Shown one piece after another: positions 47,440 to 59,037 of a stretch of 64,000 bases of DNA. The DNA is from Margaritifera margaritifera. Its lineage: Eukaryota > Mollusca > Bivalvia > Unionida > Margaritiferidae. The notes below the pieces were generated by a model. The model did not search any database and was not told the origin of the DNA. It was given only the letters and a program-made list of their open reading frames with translations. The stretch's first letter is position 1. Each line of letters begins with the position of its first letter. The translations under genes and the position numbers were made by a program. The stretch lies in NCBI GenBank assembly GCA_029931535.1, contig JAQPZY010001660.1, forward strand, positions 2,009,001 through 2,073,000, written 5' to 3'.

Positions 47440-48367
47440 TATTTTATTATCCCCTGGTATGTAATACGGCAGATATAGCTATTGCTGTGTCTGTCTGTCT
47501 GTGAACATTTTTGTTTCTGGAGCATAACTCTCAAACTGTTAAAGGTATCTTAATGAAACTTGGTACAATTATTTGACTAGTGGTCCAGGGAGCAATGGTG
47601 GCTCAGTGGTTAGCATGCTGGACTCCCAACCGAAAGGATGCGAGTTAGAATCCTACCATTGGACCAGCTACCTTGGTGTGTCCCTGGGCAAGGCACTTTA
47701 TTCCAATTGCCTCGGCACTAAAAAACCTACTTGTGTTGCTGTGCCATAAAGCACCAAACCAAACCAAACCAATGGACTAGTGGTCCATATGTGCCACTTG
47801 CCATTCAAAATTCTTCAGTTTTAATATTGATTTGTTTTTGTCTGTTCTTCTGTCCAGCCATCCATTATCCGCATTTTTTGTTTCCAGAGCATAATGCTCA
47901 AACTGTTCAAGATGTCTCTGAAAATTGGTAGACTATTGAACTAATGATTCAGGTGTGACCTTTGCTAATAACTATTCTTCAGTTCAGTATTTTTGTGTTT
48001 TTGTTTGTTATTCTGTCCATTCATCCAGCCATTCATTATCCACACTTTTGTTTCCAGGGCGAACTCCAAAACCATTTAAAATATCTTTATGAAACATGGT
48101 ACACCTGTAAGACTAGTACTCCAGATGTGCCTTTTGCTGTTGACAATTCTTCAGATTCAGTATTTTTGATGTTTTTGCCCATTTGTCCATACTCATATGC
48201 ATACCTTATTACAGAGTAATATAGCTATTACACATCTGTCTGTCTACACATAAACATTTTCTGGAGCATAACTCTCAACCTGTTAGAGATATTTCAACCA
48301 AACTTGGTTATGCAAGTTGGTAAGAAGTGTATTTTGATACCTCTAATTTTCCACATTTGCTATTTTT
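47440..48367 (+). repeat. Family G tandem repeat, interrupted by a SINE
   Basis: Units of about 190-200 bp share TCTGTCCATTCATCCAGCC, ATTATCCACACTTTTG, TTTCTGGAGCATAACTCTCA and ATGAAACTTGGTACA. Three to four units. A SINE splits the first, and a family C element begins directly after the T-run at its end. Confidence 0.75.
47588..47774 (+). mobile_element. tRNA-derived SINE, family 2, copy 2
   Basis: The head is ATGGTGGCTCAGTGGTTAGC (box A) with GCGAGTTAGAATCC (box B). The body is AGCTACCTTGGTGTGTCC and GGGCAAGGCACTTTA, and the tail ACCAAACCAAACC. Flanked by an exact 13-bp duplication GACTAGTGGTCCA (47575-47587 and 47775-47787). Confidence 0.95.
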
Positions 48368-48862
48368 AGCTGACCTGCACGTAAAGCAGAGTGAGCTTAT
48401 AGTATAGTTCTACATTTGTTGTGCATTGTGCATCATACATCTGTGAACAATTGCTGTTTTCAACTTTTCAAAAACCACTGGTCAGATTTCAACCAAATTT
48501 GGCAGAGAGGATCCTGGTATTGTGGCCTTTCACATTTGTACAAATGATGCCGATCTGCCATCAAATATGGCTTCCATTTAAAAACAATGAAAAAAACCTA
48601 TGAAAAACTTCTTATCAAAAACTGCTTTTCAGAATTGAACCAAATTTAACAGAAAGCATCCTATCATGAAGGGATTTCAATTTTATACAGATGATGCTGA
48701 ATCACTATCAAATAAGGCCACCATTACTAAAAATAGAAAAACCTTTAAGCATCTTATCAAAAACAGCTCAACAAAATTTGACCAAAGTTGACAAAAGGAT
48801 CTTGGTATGAAGTGTTTTCAAGCTTGTGTAAATTATGCTGATCCACTATCAAATATGGCTGG

Positions 48863-50555
48863 TACTGTAGTATCATTTATTTTCGTGGGGCTCAATTTTT
48901 CATGGTTTTGTAAAAAAAGACATTTTCGTGGGTACTTAAAATCGTGGTTTTGCCTGTCAAAGTTTGCATATTACTAAGTGTTTAATTTCGTGGTTTAACC
49001 CCTACAAATACCCAAAATAAAGAATAAAAAAAGAATAAAACTCTGCCGACGCAACCGGCGGTCACTTGAATGTTTAAAACAATACTTCCACATGTATGAG
49101 CACAAATCAAAGACCTGACAAGTTCAATACTGACACCGTGTTTTTGTCCAAGTGAATAACATCAATGGAAGCCGACGCAGCCAACAATACTAAAACAATA
49201 CTAACGCCTCTATGATCACAAATAACACACATGTCAAGATCAATCACTTACACCGTGTTTTCGTATGAGTTCTCAACATCAAAGGAAGCCGACGCAGCCA
49301 ACAACACTAAGTCAATCGGTTATTAAAGTACACCTGTATGATCTCTAACTTAAACCACTATCCATAAAGGAAACAATACACGTGACCGGCTGCCCTTTGC
49401 TCAATGCAATCAGCGGACAGTGGCATTATTTGATGTGTTTAGAGCCCATCAATGTGAGAAGATGCTAACTAAATTGAAAGACAGTGAAATCACGCGTTTG
49501 TTTGTGCCTGCCTCATGCTCAGACCAACTTCAACCACTATACTTGACAATAAATAAAGAGTACAAAAGAATAATTAAAATCACACTTCCACAACTGGTAT
49601 GCTAAACAGGTCATGGAGGCCATCACAAAAAAAGGAAGATGTTACTGGTGACGATCACTGATTGCAGCCTCATTAATCAAGCCAATTCGGGCTGAATGGA
49701 TAATTGCAGCTCACGCGACACATGAGTGAAAGATGTGACCTAAGTATCAGTGGTTTGGAGAAAGCTGGATTTGTTTAATTCTGCAATTTGGGGATTATTT
49801 ACCTGACAAGCATTTGTGTGTACATTGAGATTTGATTGACATGATGTTGATACAGTGGCTTTGTCCGAAAATCAGTGAAGTGTGAGCTTTAATACTCTGC
49901 TGTAATTAGTGTATATACATAGTGTTTCATAAATAATTGTGCTTGAAGCATTAGTTCTAGTATTTTACAGGTTTGTTGTTCTTTTGGATTAAAAATGCAT
50001 GGATAAAATGAAATGTGGTTTCAGGAGGATTTAAATTGTTCAACGACAGTTGTACTCGAGTGAAGGATCGATTTGAATAAGTATTAAATTTAATTTTTAT
50101 ATACTAATATTTTTTATTGTTCTTTCTTTCATTTTCAGCATTACTAGTGTTTGAATACCTTATGTTTTTTCTCGTTTCTCTCTATCCTTACTTATCTCAC
50201 ATATCGATTTAAGGCAGTGAGTGGAAATTACAGCTATCGGATATCTTATCGACACGTGTGCATTGAAACAATATAAAATGCTTTATAATTCTTTTTTCAA
50301 AGGGTTCAAATAAAACAAACATGTGTGCAAGCTAATATTTTATTACCAAATTACAGTATTGACATTGATTTATGAAATACTAGTAGGTTCCTTAATCTCT
50401 ATGAATGACACACGGTAAGAAAATGAGCAGGGGAGGGGGGGAGGCGTCATCATCAAATGTGGCTAATTTTTCGTTGGATATTTAAATTCGTGGTTCGGGG
50501 CAACAACGAAAACCATGAAAATTAGTCCCCCACGACAATTTCTGATACTACAGTA
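48863..50555 (+). mobile_element. Pogo-like DNA transposon, decayed
   Basis: Perfect 13-bp ends TACTGTAGTATCA and TGATACTACAGTA, with TA at each edge. Removing the insert leaves one TA and restores a family C unit (ATATGGCTGG-TA-TTGATGAAAATTG against ATATGGCCACCATTACTAAAAATAG), so the target duplication is TA, as for Tc1/mariner and pogo elements. An internal transposase remnant lies at 49384-49790. About 1.69 kb. Inner ends carry TTTTCGTGGGG motifs shared with smaller MITEs in the window. Confidence 0.85.
49384..49790 (+). pseudogene. DDE_1 (pogo/jerky-type) transposase remnant
   Basis: Reads TVALFDVFRAHQCEKMLTKL then KDSEITRLFVPASCSDQLQP and LYLTINKEYKRIIK, the DVFRAH...VPA...LQPLDLTVNK block of DDE_1 transposases, including the second catalytic Asp (in FDVFRAH). 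A frame change then continues as HFHNWYAKQVMEAI, and further on comes SLIKPIRAEWIIAAHATHE. The N-terminal two thirds of the protein are missing. Non-functional. Confidence 0.75.
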
Positions 50556-51164
50556 TTGATGAAAATTGAAAACCTTTAAATGACTTCTCAAAAATCACTA
50601 ACAAGAATTTGACCAACTTTGACATAGTATTCTGGAATGAATGAGCTTTTAAGTTTGTACAAATTATGCTGATCCACCATTATATGTGACCACCATTACT
50701 AAAAATAGAAAAACATTTAAATGAAAACTTCTCCAGAACCGCTCAACAGAATTTGACCAAATTGACAGAAAGCATCCGGGCATAATGGGCTTTATAATTT
50801 TTACAAATGTTGCTGATCTGCCAACAAACAGTGGTCGGCATTACTACAAATATTCAAATCTTTAAAGAACTTATTCTCAAACTTCTCAATTTGACCAAAT
50901 TTGACAGAAAGTATCCTGGCATGAAGGGCTTTAAATTTGTATAAATAATGCCAATCTGCCATTAAATATGGCCACCATTACTAAAATTATCTTTAAATAA
51001 CTTCTCAAAAACGGCTCAACCGAATTGACAGAAAGTGTCCTGGTATAAAGAGTTTTCAGGTTCATATAAACAATGCCAAACCAGTCAAATATTGCTACCA
51101 TTATTAACTTAGACCTCTTGTTTATGTTACCTTAGAATCACAGAGAATTGCAGAGAGTAAAGCA

Positions 51165-51660
51165 AGTGAAGTTTTGTCATTCAGGTATTTTTGACAGCAG
51201 TTTCAACTGAATGAAGGATTGATGTAAATAAATTTCCAGTCTAATTTTTGTTCATCATTTCACTGTTCTTTTCATTTTCAGTAATACTAATAGTAATACT
51301 AGTACTTTCTCTTTTCTCCTTAATCTTTACTGATCTTACAACACATCAGTTTAAGACAGCTACCAATACTGTATACATACATGTGCATTGAAACAATATA
51401 AACTGCTTTATAATTATTTTATTATTGGGTTAAAATTAAACACATATAAAAGATAATATTTTAGATTACAGTAATGAAATTGAATTATAAAAAAGCTGAG
51501 CATTGTTGATTGCTAGGAATGTATCGGCAAGAAAATGGCGGGGGCGGGGGGCTCTCTGCATCACATGCAGCTTATTTTGCATTGGATCTTTAAATTTGTG
51601 GTTTGGAGCAACCATGAAATCCATGAAAATTTAATTTTAAAAAAAAGTTAAACTACAGTA
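51165..51660 (+). mobile_element. 5'-truncated copy of the pogo-like element
   Basis: Matches about 50020-50555 over its length (GTGCATTGAAACAATATAAA, CTGCTTTATAATT, GCAAGAAAATGGC, TTTAAATTTGTGGTTTGGAG). It ends AACTACAGTA like the intact right end. It lacks the left end and transposase region. It starts only 43 bp after the end of the family C element. Confidence 0.75.
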
Positions 51661-51761
51661 TATAATTTTTGGGGTCCCTTGAATATTGTCACAGGAGTTG
51701 AAAATGATAAAAGAAGCAATGCTGATTGCTCTTTTCTGAATTTAAGCATCTGAAGTTGAGC

Positions 51762-52010
51762 TTTTATAAATAATGTATTGGTCAACTTCTGGGTGGTTCA
51801 TGCTTTTATACATAATGTATTGGTCAACTTCTGGGTGGTTCATGCTTATATACATAATGTATTGGTCAAATTCTGGGTGGTTCATACTTTTATACATAAT
51901 GTATTGGTCAAATTCTGGGTGGTTCATGCTTTTGTACATGATGTATTTGTGAACTCCTAGGTGGTTCATGCTTTTATACATAATGTATTGGTGAACTCCT
52001 AGGTAGTTCA
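51762..52010 (+). repeat. 42-bp minisatellite
   Basis: Six units with the theme CATAATGTATTGGTCAACTT plus CTGGGTGGTTCATGCTTTTATA, period exactly 42. Because 42 is a multiple of three, it leaves open frames on both strands (a 14-residue repeat of MNHPEVDQYIMYKS type on the minus strand). I treat those frames as by-products. Confidence 0.92.
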
Positions 52011-52538
52011 ATGTAAAATTTTTAATTATATGTTTTGAAATATATGTATGAAGCTGTTGTTTGAATGAGGCCATTAATTTCTTTCCTAATATTTGGTAAT
52101 CATGATGGTGAAGTGACAAAATAACTTAACCCTCAGTCCTCTTTCTATGGAGGTAATACTGGTGGTAAAATTTATTATCTGATTTCTTGGTGTCTTGGTG
52201 TAACAGTATATAGTTATATATAAGGGTTTAATGGCACATAAGTACAATGCTGGGTATATGTTGCCAATTAAAAATTAAGTTTTAAAATGTAAATATAAAG
52301 AATTGGAACACAGTTAAGGAAGATAACCCTTCCAGATAAACACAAACATAAGGTATTACAAGATAAAAGGTAAAAAATTTTAATTCTGTTAAAGGTATGT
52401 AAAATAAAAGAAACAATTCAAAACAAAAAAGCCTTATAATATTGTGGGGTTGAGGGATGGGGGTAGCATTGTTTCAGCAAAACTTAATAGGAACAGCTTG
52501 GGTAAAAGTTTGTTGCCTGGTATAGTTCCTACTACCTC

Positions 52539-53969
52539 AGAGATGCTACCAGGGCGTGCAAGTGCACGAATCGTGCAAAATTTGTATGAATTTGTGCACT
52601 TGGAAAGCAGTGAAGCATGAGAACTCCTGCAAATTATTTTAAAGTCGCGCATATAAAAATGTACTCTGTACAGTATACAATTTTTATTTATCTGTTAACC
52701 CATAAAGTGCTTTTCGTGGCATAAGTCATGCTGCCAGTAGAGGTCTCATAGCACTTGTCTCATTATCGGTCTTTTTTCCAGTAGGCAACTGTTTACACAT
52801 CTGAGTACTTTGGCTTGAAATGAACGGTTGTTAAACTAAATTTGATTGGCACATTAGGCCCTGGAACAAGCATTGTCGAGGTTGAACCTTGCATTTATGA
52901 AGAAAGTTTTACAAATGCATGTTTAAAGTAAGGGTTACTAAAAAACCCAAAATGGCTGACTCTCAACGTGGTTCATCTTCAGATGACAATTTCATTTGGC
53001 AAATACGGGCCGATGATAGTGATGATGACAGTAATTTGTAAAGTTTTGAAGTATACTAGTTTATTAAAGTCTGGAAAGTGTTACCGGAAATACCAGTGAG
53101 TGATTTTGAACCCGAAAATAATGTTGAACACGAGTCTGATGTACATGCTGGATGGACAAAAACAGACAGCATGCTGATCAACCCCCTATTAAGCAGTATT
53201 TCGAAATTAAATGTTAAAAAGGCAGTATACTAAGCCTAATTAAAATACAGGTAATTTAAAAGTAGACAGCAATTTTCATTTCTTTTCTCAAACAATTCTG
53301 CCTTGACGGATCTTTTAGTACAAAACTATATAGCACTCTAAGGGTTAGGATAAATTGAATAAATAAGAATCAAAAGAGAAATTAAAAAGTAAGAATATTT
53401 ATTTTTGATAAAAATACCTCTGTCTGAACAAGCTGACTATGGCATTGATGGACTTAAAACCCTAATACAACATTGTGGGACAGATAAGAAATCTGGCATA
53501 GTAGTCAGCAAAGCACTGATTCAAGAAAGTGAAACTTTGGCAGAGCTCTTGTTAGTGAAAAATATTATTTTGGAGCAGAGATATCCAAAAGACAATACCC
53601 ATGACCTGTTGAAAATTGCACATAACAACCATAAAAAACAGTTTTCCAAGTTGTTCAAGCTGGCTTAGCTATGCATATGTAAAAGGGGGTTCTCAGCATA
53701 GAACAATAAGACACAAATTAAGCTCAGAAATGATCAACAGATTAATGCTTATACAACTAGAGGAGACATCTTTTGAAGATTTCGTTTTCAATAGAGTAGG
53801 AAGACAGAAAGAGATGGATATTTATGTGTTAGGTAAATATTGAACTATGGCCGTTTCCTCCTCCCCCTCATTTTTTTACTACTCCCTCGCTCATTTTTTT
53901 CTACTCCCTCATTATTTTGGTGACAAAGGGGGAGCTTCCCCCTTTAGGTAAAATCCTGGTAGCATCTCT
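52539..53969 (+). mobile_element. hAT deletion derivative, copy 1
   Basis: Ends AGAGATGCTACCAGG and CCTGGTAGCATCTCT, perfect inverted repeats. Candidate flanking 8-mers are ACTACCTC and GCTACATT (partly matching). Same order of content as 59325-60742: CpG-rich head, transposase N-terminal scrap, then the C-terminal dimerisation region and a CTCC/CCCTC-rich tail. The catalytic core is deleted in both copies, so both descend from one non-autonomous element. Compared with copy 2, many CpG sites are TpG or CpA. Confidence 0.85.
52950..53843 (+). pseudogene. hAT transposase ends, core missing (copy 1)
   Basis: The N-terminal scrap MADSQRGSSSDDNFIWQIRA begins near 52952 and stops at TAA near 53039. 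The C-terminal part at 53405-53843 (IDGLKTLIQHCGTDKKS, ALIQESETLAELLLVK, then, after a frameshift near 53650, SYAYVKGGSQHRTIRHKLSS and MINRLMLIQLEETSFEDF) is the hAT dimerisation region of KIAA1586/ZNF862-like transposases. No functional protein is possible. Confidence 0.7.
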
Positions 53970-54109
53970 GCTACATTTTTTTGCTGTCATAAACATGCTG
54001 TTAATCTGTGATATAGACTTAGCTGTTTTTCATTTACATTTTTCCTATTTTGAGGATTAGGATCTAAATTTAGGCTAATATATTATTAATTCTTTTTTTT
54101 TAAATCCAG

Positions 54110-54192
54110 GATGAAGAAGGACGATGTTACAGTGACTCCTTTGCTGAACTTCCAGAAAGAGATCCAGATGCTAATCCAGAGAATTTAGGAGA
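54110..54192 (+). CDS. Polybromo-1 exon: bromodomain 6 ZA region
   Basis: 27 codons plus two bases. Acceptor TAAATCCAG, donor GTATGT. DEEGRCYSDSFAELPERD is nearly identical to the DDEGRCYSDSLAEIP block that marks polybromo bromodomain 6. The split Glu codon is completed by the next exon. Confidence 0.93.
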
Positions 54193-55383
54193 GTATGTAT
54201 ACTAGCTCATACCTGGCAGTTCAAATCTTATTGAATGAAAATTAATCTTGGAGGTATCACTACACTAATTGAGTCAATCAGCTGTTATTAAATCCTATTG
54301 TAATCTCTAAGAAAATCAATAATATATTTTCTCTGATTTTTCCTGGAGAGTTAGCAATGCATGAAGAATGCTACTTTTATTCAGTAGAAAGCAGCATTAA
54401 AGCCTAAGTAGAAAATAAAATGTTTATTGAGTCCCTTTTCGTGTCTTTTATGTTATATGATAAAGCAAACAAGTGTGATTTGGCTGGAACAAGTAAACAG
54501 GTGTGATTTGGCTGGTTCCGGAAAGATCACTTGCACTAAACATTCCAGTAATTTCATTCAGGTGCAACTATTTCAGAAAATGCACCGTAAACTATGTTGA
54601 TTTTTTTATATGTTGTGTCCAAGTTAGCGCCAAACATAGTAAGATGGTCTTGATGCATCTGAACTTTGTTATAAAAGTTAATGCACTGGATTTAATAAAT
54701 AAATGTAGAAAAATAAAGACACTATATAAGGAACTTAGTGTAGTGATGCCTTAGATAAGATGTATCATATGCACATAGGAGGCAGCATCTCTTATAGTAC
54801 CCTGGAGATAGCTAATACCGGCATTTATTTTCCATGATAATTTTGTCCATGTGGTAATTTTTGTGTAATAAACAAGACATTCATCAATTTAAAAGGTTAC
54901 CATTTTCGATTTGCAAAGTTAAAACATGAAGATGTTAAGAGATGTTAAGTTTAGTGCTGCTAAAACAGCATTTGGCACTCAATATGAGGTGTACACTGAT
55001 AATCTCCTCCCTTTCTGTAGTGTCACAGACTGGTTCTTTAATTCTGATTCACTTCACAATAAAATTCTAAACTTGGTTCTAGTCCAACTATATGTATGGA
55101 ACCAGTCTAAGAATGACACTGCTGAAGTGGCAACTGATTGCCATTGTAAAACCTCATATAGACTATCAAATGCTATTTTAATTGACCAGAAACTTGGCAT
55201 GTATGTGTTTTGATTGATGAATAGAAAATTATCATGGAAAAATGCTGGTTTTAGCTAATTTAGAGCATACTGTTGGGGCTGGCACTGTGGACTTGGAAAA
55301 TTATTGGTTCAAGGCCTGCTGTGGTCAGTGCTGTTGTACCCTGATTAAGGCCTTAAATTGTGCATGTATGTCTGTATGTATAT

Positions 55384-55533
55384 GGTTTAACATCACATCA
55401 GCACAATCCTGTCTATATAGTGCCAAGTAAGTTTAGATATAAAAAAAAAAACATTCTTGGTTTAACATCACATCAGCACAATCCTGTTTATATAGTGCCA
55501 AGTAAGTTTAGATATTAAAAAAAAAACATTCTT
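55384..55533 (+). repeat. 75-bp tandem duplication with poly(A)
   Basis: Two near-identical copies (55384-55458 and 55459-55533) of GGTTTAACATCACATCAGCA with TATATAGTGCCAAGTAAG and an A-run. Probably the edge of an interspersed repeat: a diverged relative lies near 52225 (GGTTTAATGGCACATAAGTA). Confidence 0.85.
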
Positions 55534-55977
55534 CAAATACAAAGTTGAATTATTCAGATAAACCACACTCTTTCAGAAAGTCCAAGACACTCTTGGCTGG
55601 AAGATCATCATGGAATGCATGTAGGGAAAAATGGTTGCCTCCATTAGTCATCTCTTGTGACATGCAGGAGGGCGCATCAGGCCTTTTCTACATTCCTGAT
55701 AATGCAGGGGGTCCAATAATTGTGATAACTTCAGTTTAGCTTTGGGAGTTAGCATGTTTTTTTCTGGTGTATGAATCAGAGAGAACATGTGCACTCAGTT
55801 GCCTCATGCCATGAAAACTTGTATAAGCTTTGTCTTTGTGAGCATTTGGTTGTCTCAAGAAGACTTAACTGAACCTAACCTTAGCTATCACATACAATTA
55901 AAATACTGGGTAGGATCACTTTGGATAAAACAAGATCACAATTTGAGTACAAATTTTCTTCCTCTGTGGTGTAAATG

Positions 55978-56060
55978 TCCATGGCCTAGTGGTTTAGAGC
56001 TTTAGTCTTCAACAAGTAGCTCCCAATTCAGCAGTCATGGGTTTGGGCCCAAATAGAGGC
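55978..56060 (+). mobile_element. tRNA-like SINE head
   Basis: TCCATGGCCTAGTGGTTTAG resembles box A and CATGGGTTTGGGCCC resembles box B. The 3' side cannot pair with the 5' acceptor strand, so it is not a tRNA gene. A (AAC)n run follows at about 56107. Single copy here. Confidence 0.45.
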
Positions 56061-58469
56061 AGAGTTTTTATCAAATTCTTAATGTAAACTAGAGTTCCAA
56101 GATCAAGAACAACAACAACAACCCATGTTTCTCATGGACCTGTATGGCCTCCGGAACAAAATTGACAGATCAGATACAAACCGTGCTATTTAATATCAGT
56201 TGATAGAAATTATGCACAGTATGGGTGCTGAGGTATACTTTCAGTGTATTGGGCAATCCAACTGAATAAAAAGGGAATAAAATGACCAATTGTAATTATA
56301 TTTACAGTGTCGAATTCATTGTGATGAAAATTAGGTCATATATGACCTATCAAAAACACTAACTAGGCAGTATGTTATGTCTCTGGATGACAACTTAGTT
56401 GAAATAAAACAAATCATATACTCTCAGTCTGCATAGTGAAAGGTCATTAGATAAAAACCATGTCAATTGTGATCAGATGCACTCAACAAAGAATGTGACA
56501 TTAACAATATGGAATATAATTAGGAGTGATAATAATTAAACTATATAAATGAATCAGACCCTTTTTTTTATTTTGCTACTGTGCAGTGTTGAATTCTGTA
56601 CTGAGAGCCTTCTTTACCTCGCCAGCAGTATATGGACAAAATTAAATACTGTCAAATCTGTCATTGGAAAAAGCCAAACTGACCTTTATACACAGGTGAC
56701 CTCTGAATGCAGTTTCATCTTTCAAACTGGGTTCTTGAAGAATTATCTTGCACTGAATACTATTATTGTTGTTGTTGTTGTTCTTCTTATTATTATTGTT
56801 ATTAAATGTATTTATATTATTATTAATGTTAGTATTATTTTAGGCAATTAGCACAATTCCTATTCAGAGAATTCACTATAAATTTATCATTCATAAATTC
56901 TGGTGGAAAAGGGTTTCATTCATAGATTTCTTTCAAGCTTTGAGCTAGTATGTTTTTTGCTTATATATATATATATATATATATGTGGTAAGGTGGTAGC
57001 TAGTTCAGCTGCTTGTATATTGCAGCTGGAGTTGGCTATCACAGAAATAACAGACATAGGCCAACTATAGAAAGTGTGAACCCAGTGATTGACAGGTCAC
57101 CTTTTTTCAAAGACTTGTAATGCGATTTAGGTTGAAACACTGTTCCGATCAAGTATTTAGTATCAAATGTGCACAAGTTTTCTTCTTCAGTTCTGTGTTC
57201 TTGTAGAATTTGGCATAGCATTCCTTGAAAATTTTAACCAACAGAATATCTTGTATGAATGGTCCATTATCCAATCTTAGATTAGAAAGAATAACTGAAT
57301 GATTAAATGCCTGTTAACACTTTATCACAAACATGGAGATATGGTATATACATTGTGACTATCTGTTTGTTTTTCTTGGACCACAATGCATTATGTGCCT
57401 ATGGATTTTATGAAGACATTTCCATACTATGACACTGTTCAAGGTGTTTTTCTTTGTTTTTGTTTCTTTTTTTACTTAAATTCATTACAATCCACCTATC
57501 TGAAAGAAATGAGCAGTATTTGAAAGCTGAATTTGATTTTTCACAGCATAATATGTCAGAAGAGCTTATCACAATCTTGATTCACAAACTTTTATTATGA
57601 GGTTAACACTGATAGAAGTTCAATAGGTCAGATTTGATAAACTAAAGCATATTCAGGGTAAAATTAGTTATTTATAAAAAAAAATCTGATGAATACATTT
57701 AGTACTGTCTCTTGTGCATCCCCTCCAAAAAGGGGGTGGGCTATAAAAATGACGGTTAACCTAGAATATTCATCCCAACAATGAATTTCTATGCAATATT
57801 GTGGCTTTATTTAAATTCTTAAAATAACAATGGAGAAATTATCCAGTTTAAAGTTACACTGACAGATTGACTTGAATATGCTGAATATAAGCAAGATAAG
57901 ATTATGTTTTACACTTCAGTTCAAAAGACATATCTTTACCTAAACACTGCATTTCTTGGGAAAACAAATGCTTCAATTTGCACAGTTGATTTGCACAAGT
58001 GACTGCTTTAAGCAGGAAGAAACCACTTTTGTTAGGAAACATATGGCCGTTGAATGCGGAAAGAAGGTGCCCATTTAATACTTCACATTAATAGAGGAAA
58101 TTTCACATAGGGAAATGGGGCTGGCCATTGAACCCAGGTGGCCGCTATATATAGGTGACAGTTAGGGCAGGTATGACTGTATCCTGAGGTTTTGAATTGT
58201 ATTAAAACTTAATCATCTATTACAACATTGCTACAAAGCTAGTTCTTTAATAAAAAAAAATTAAATTTTTTTTCTAAATTGTTTCGACAAGTCTCAGAGG
58301 GCTGGTTTAAAAATAATAATAGTTTATATACAATATTTGTCAGATTAATAATTGTCAGCATACCACTGTTTTTAAAAAAAATTTGCAGAATTGTATTCTG
58401 ACATCAGAAATTTTGGGCCAAAATTAGAATCTTTCCATGTAATTTTCATTGTCTTCTTTTTTCTTTCAG
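56061..58469. other. Intron, anonymous
   Basis: Holds an (RTT)n microsatellite at about 56760-56812 and an (AT)n run at about 56962-56983. No coding signal. Confidence 0.5.
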
Positions 58470-58512
58470 AAAACCATTGACATTTGATCATATAAAAAGA
58501 AATCTGGATAAG
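58470..58512 (+). CDS. Polybromo-1 microexon: bromodomain 6
   Basis: Only 43 bp: one base plus 14 codons (KPLTFDHIKRNLDK). Acceptor TTCTTTCAG, donor GTGGGT. Corresponds to the PPLTFDIIRKNVE segment of PBRM1. Too short for open-frame detection; it is supported by phase, splice sites and alignment with the neighbouring exons. Confidence 0.9.
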
Positions 58513-59037
58513 GTGGGTATTTATAAGCATATGGACTGAACACATTTTATAGCTTGATTATTGTCTTGTATATATTTTGCAATCATTAAAACATTTATCC
58601 AGAACAAAGTTTAATTAACAAATTTACAAGAGAACATGATTTCATTTGTAAATTTGCAGTTAAATTATAGAAAGTTTTGTTTGCCTCTTAAGTGTTCAAA
58701 ATGGCAGAAGTTTTTTTCTAACATACATGAATGTTATCTGGATATAAATCAACATTATTTTTCTCTGAGCTTCTGAATTTCATTGCCTAATCATTTTTCC
58801 AATTCTTAATCCTGCTTCCCTTCAATATTTTTGTCAATTGATACTCATTAAGAAATTTATTTTTAGGAGGGTCTAGAAAGAGTGAGAAATGGGCACTTTA
58901 ATCTGTTATTAGTAGCTTAGGGGTACTTTAATACTGCCTTGCAATATGTACATATTTCTTAGATATGTGCACACACAGTTATGCTCATCAATGTAAAATG
59001 AGTAAATAATCCACCTTTTTTATACTCCTTATTTTAG

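Larger units (their letters stand above)
48368..51122 (+). repeat. Family C tandem-unit element, copy split by a pogo-like insertion
   Basis: Begins after TATTTTT with AGCTGACCTGCACGTAAAGC, then AGAGTGAGCTTATAG. Core units have CAAATTTGGCAGAGAGGATC, CTGATCCACTATCAAATATG and AAAAATAGAAAAACC. It ends TTAGACCTCTTGTT. The element at 48863-50555 is inserted in one unit; the rest of the core continues to 51122. Confidence 0.8.

Noticed and set aside
47588..47660. Possible tRNA gene
   Set aside because: SINE head with body, tail and exact 13-bp flanking duplication.
51742..52119. 125-codon minus-strand frame with 14-residue repeats
   Set aside because: Explained by a 42-bp minisatellite whose period is divisible by three.
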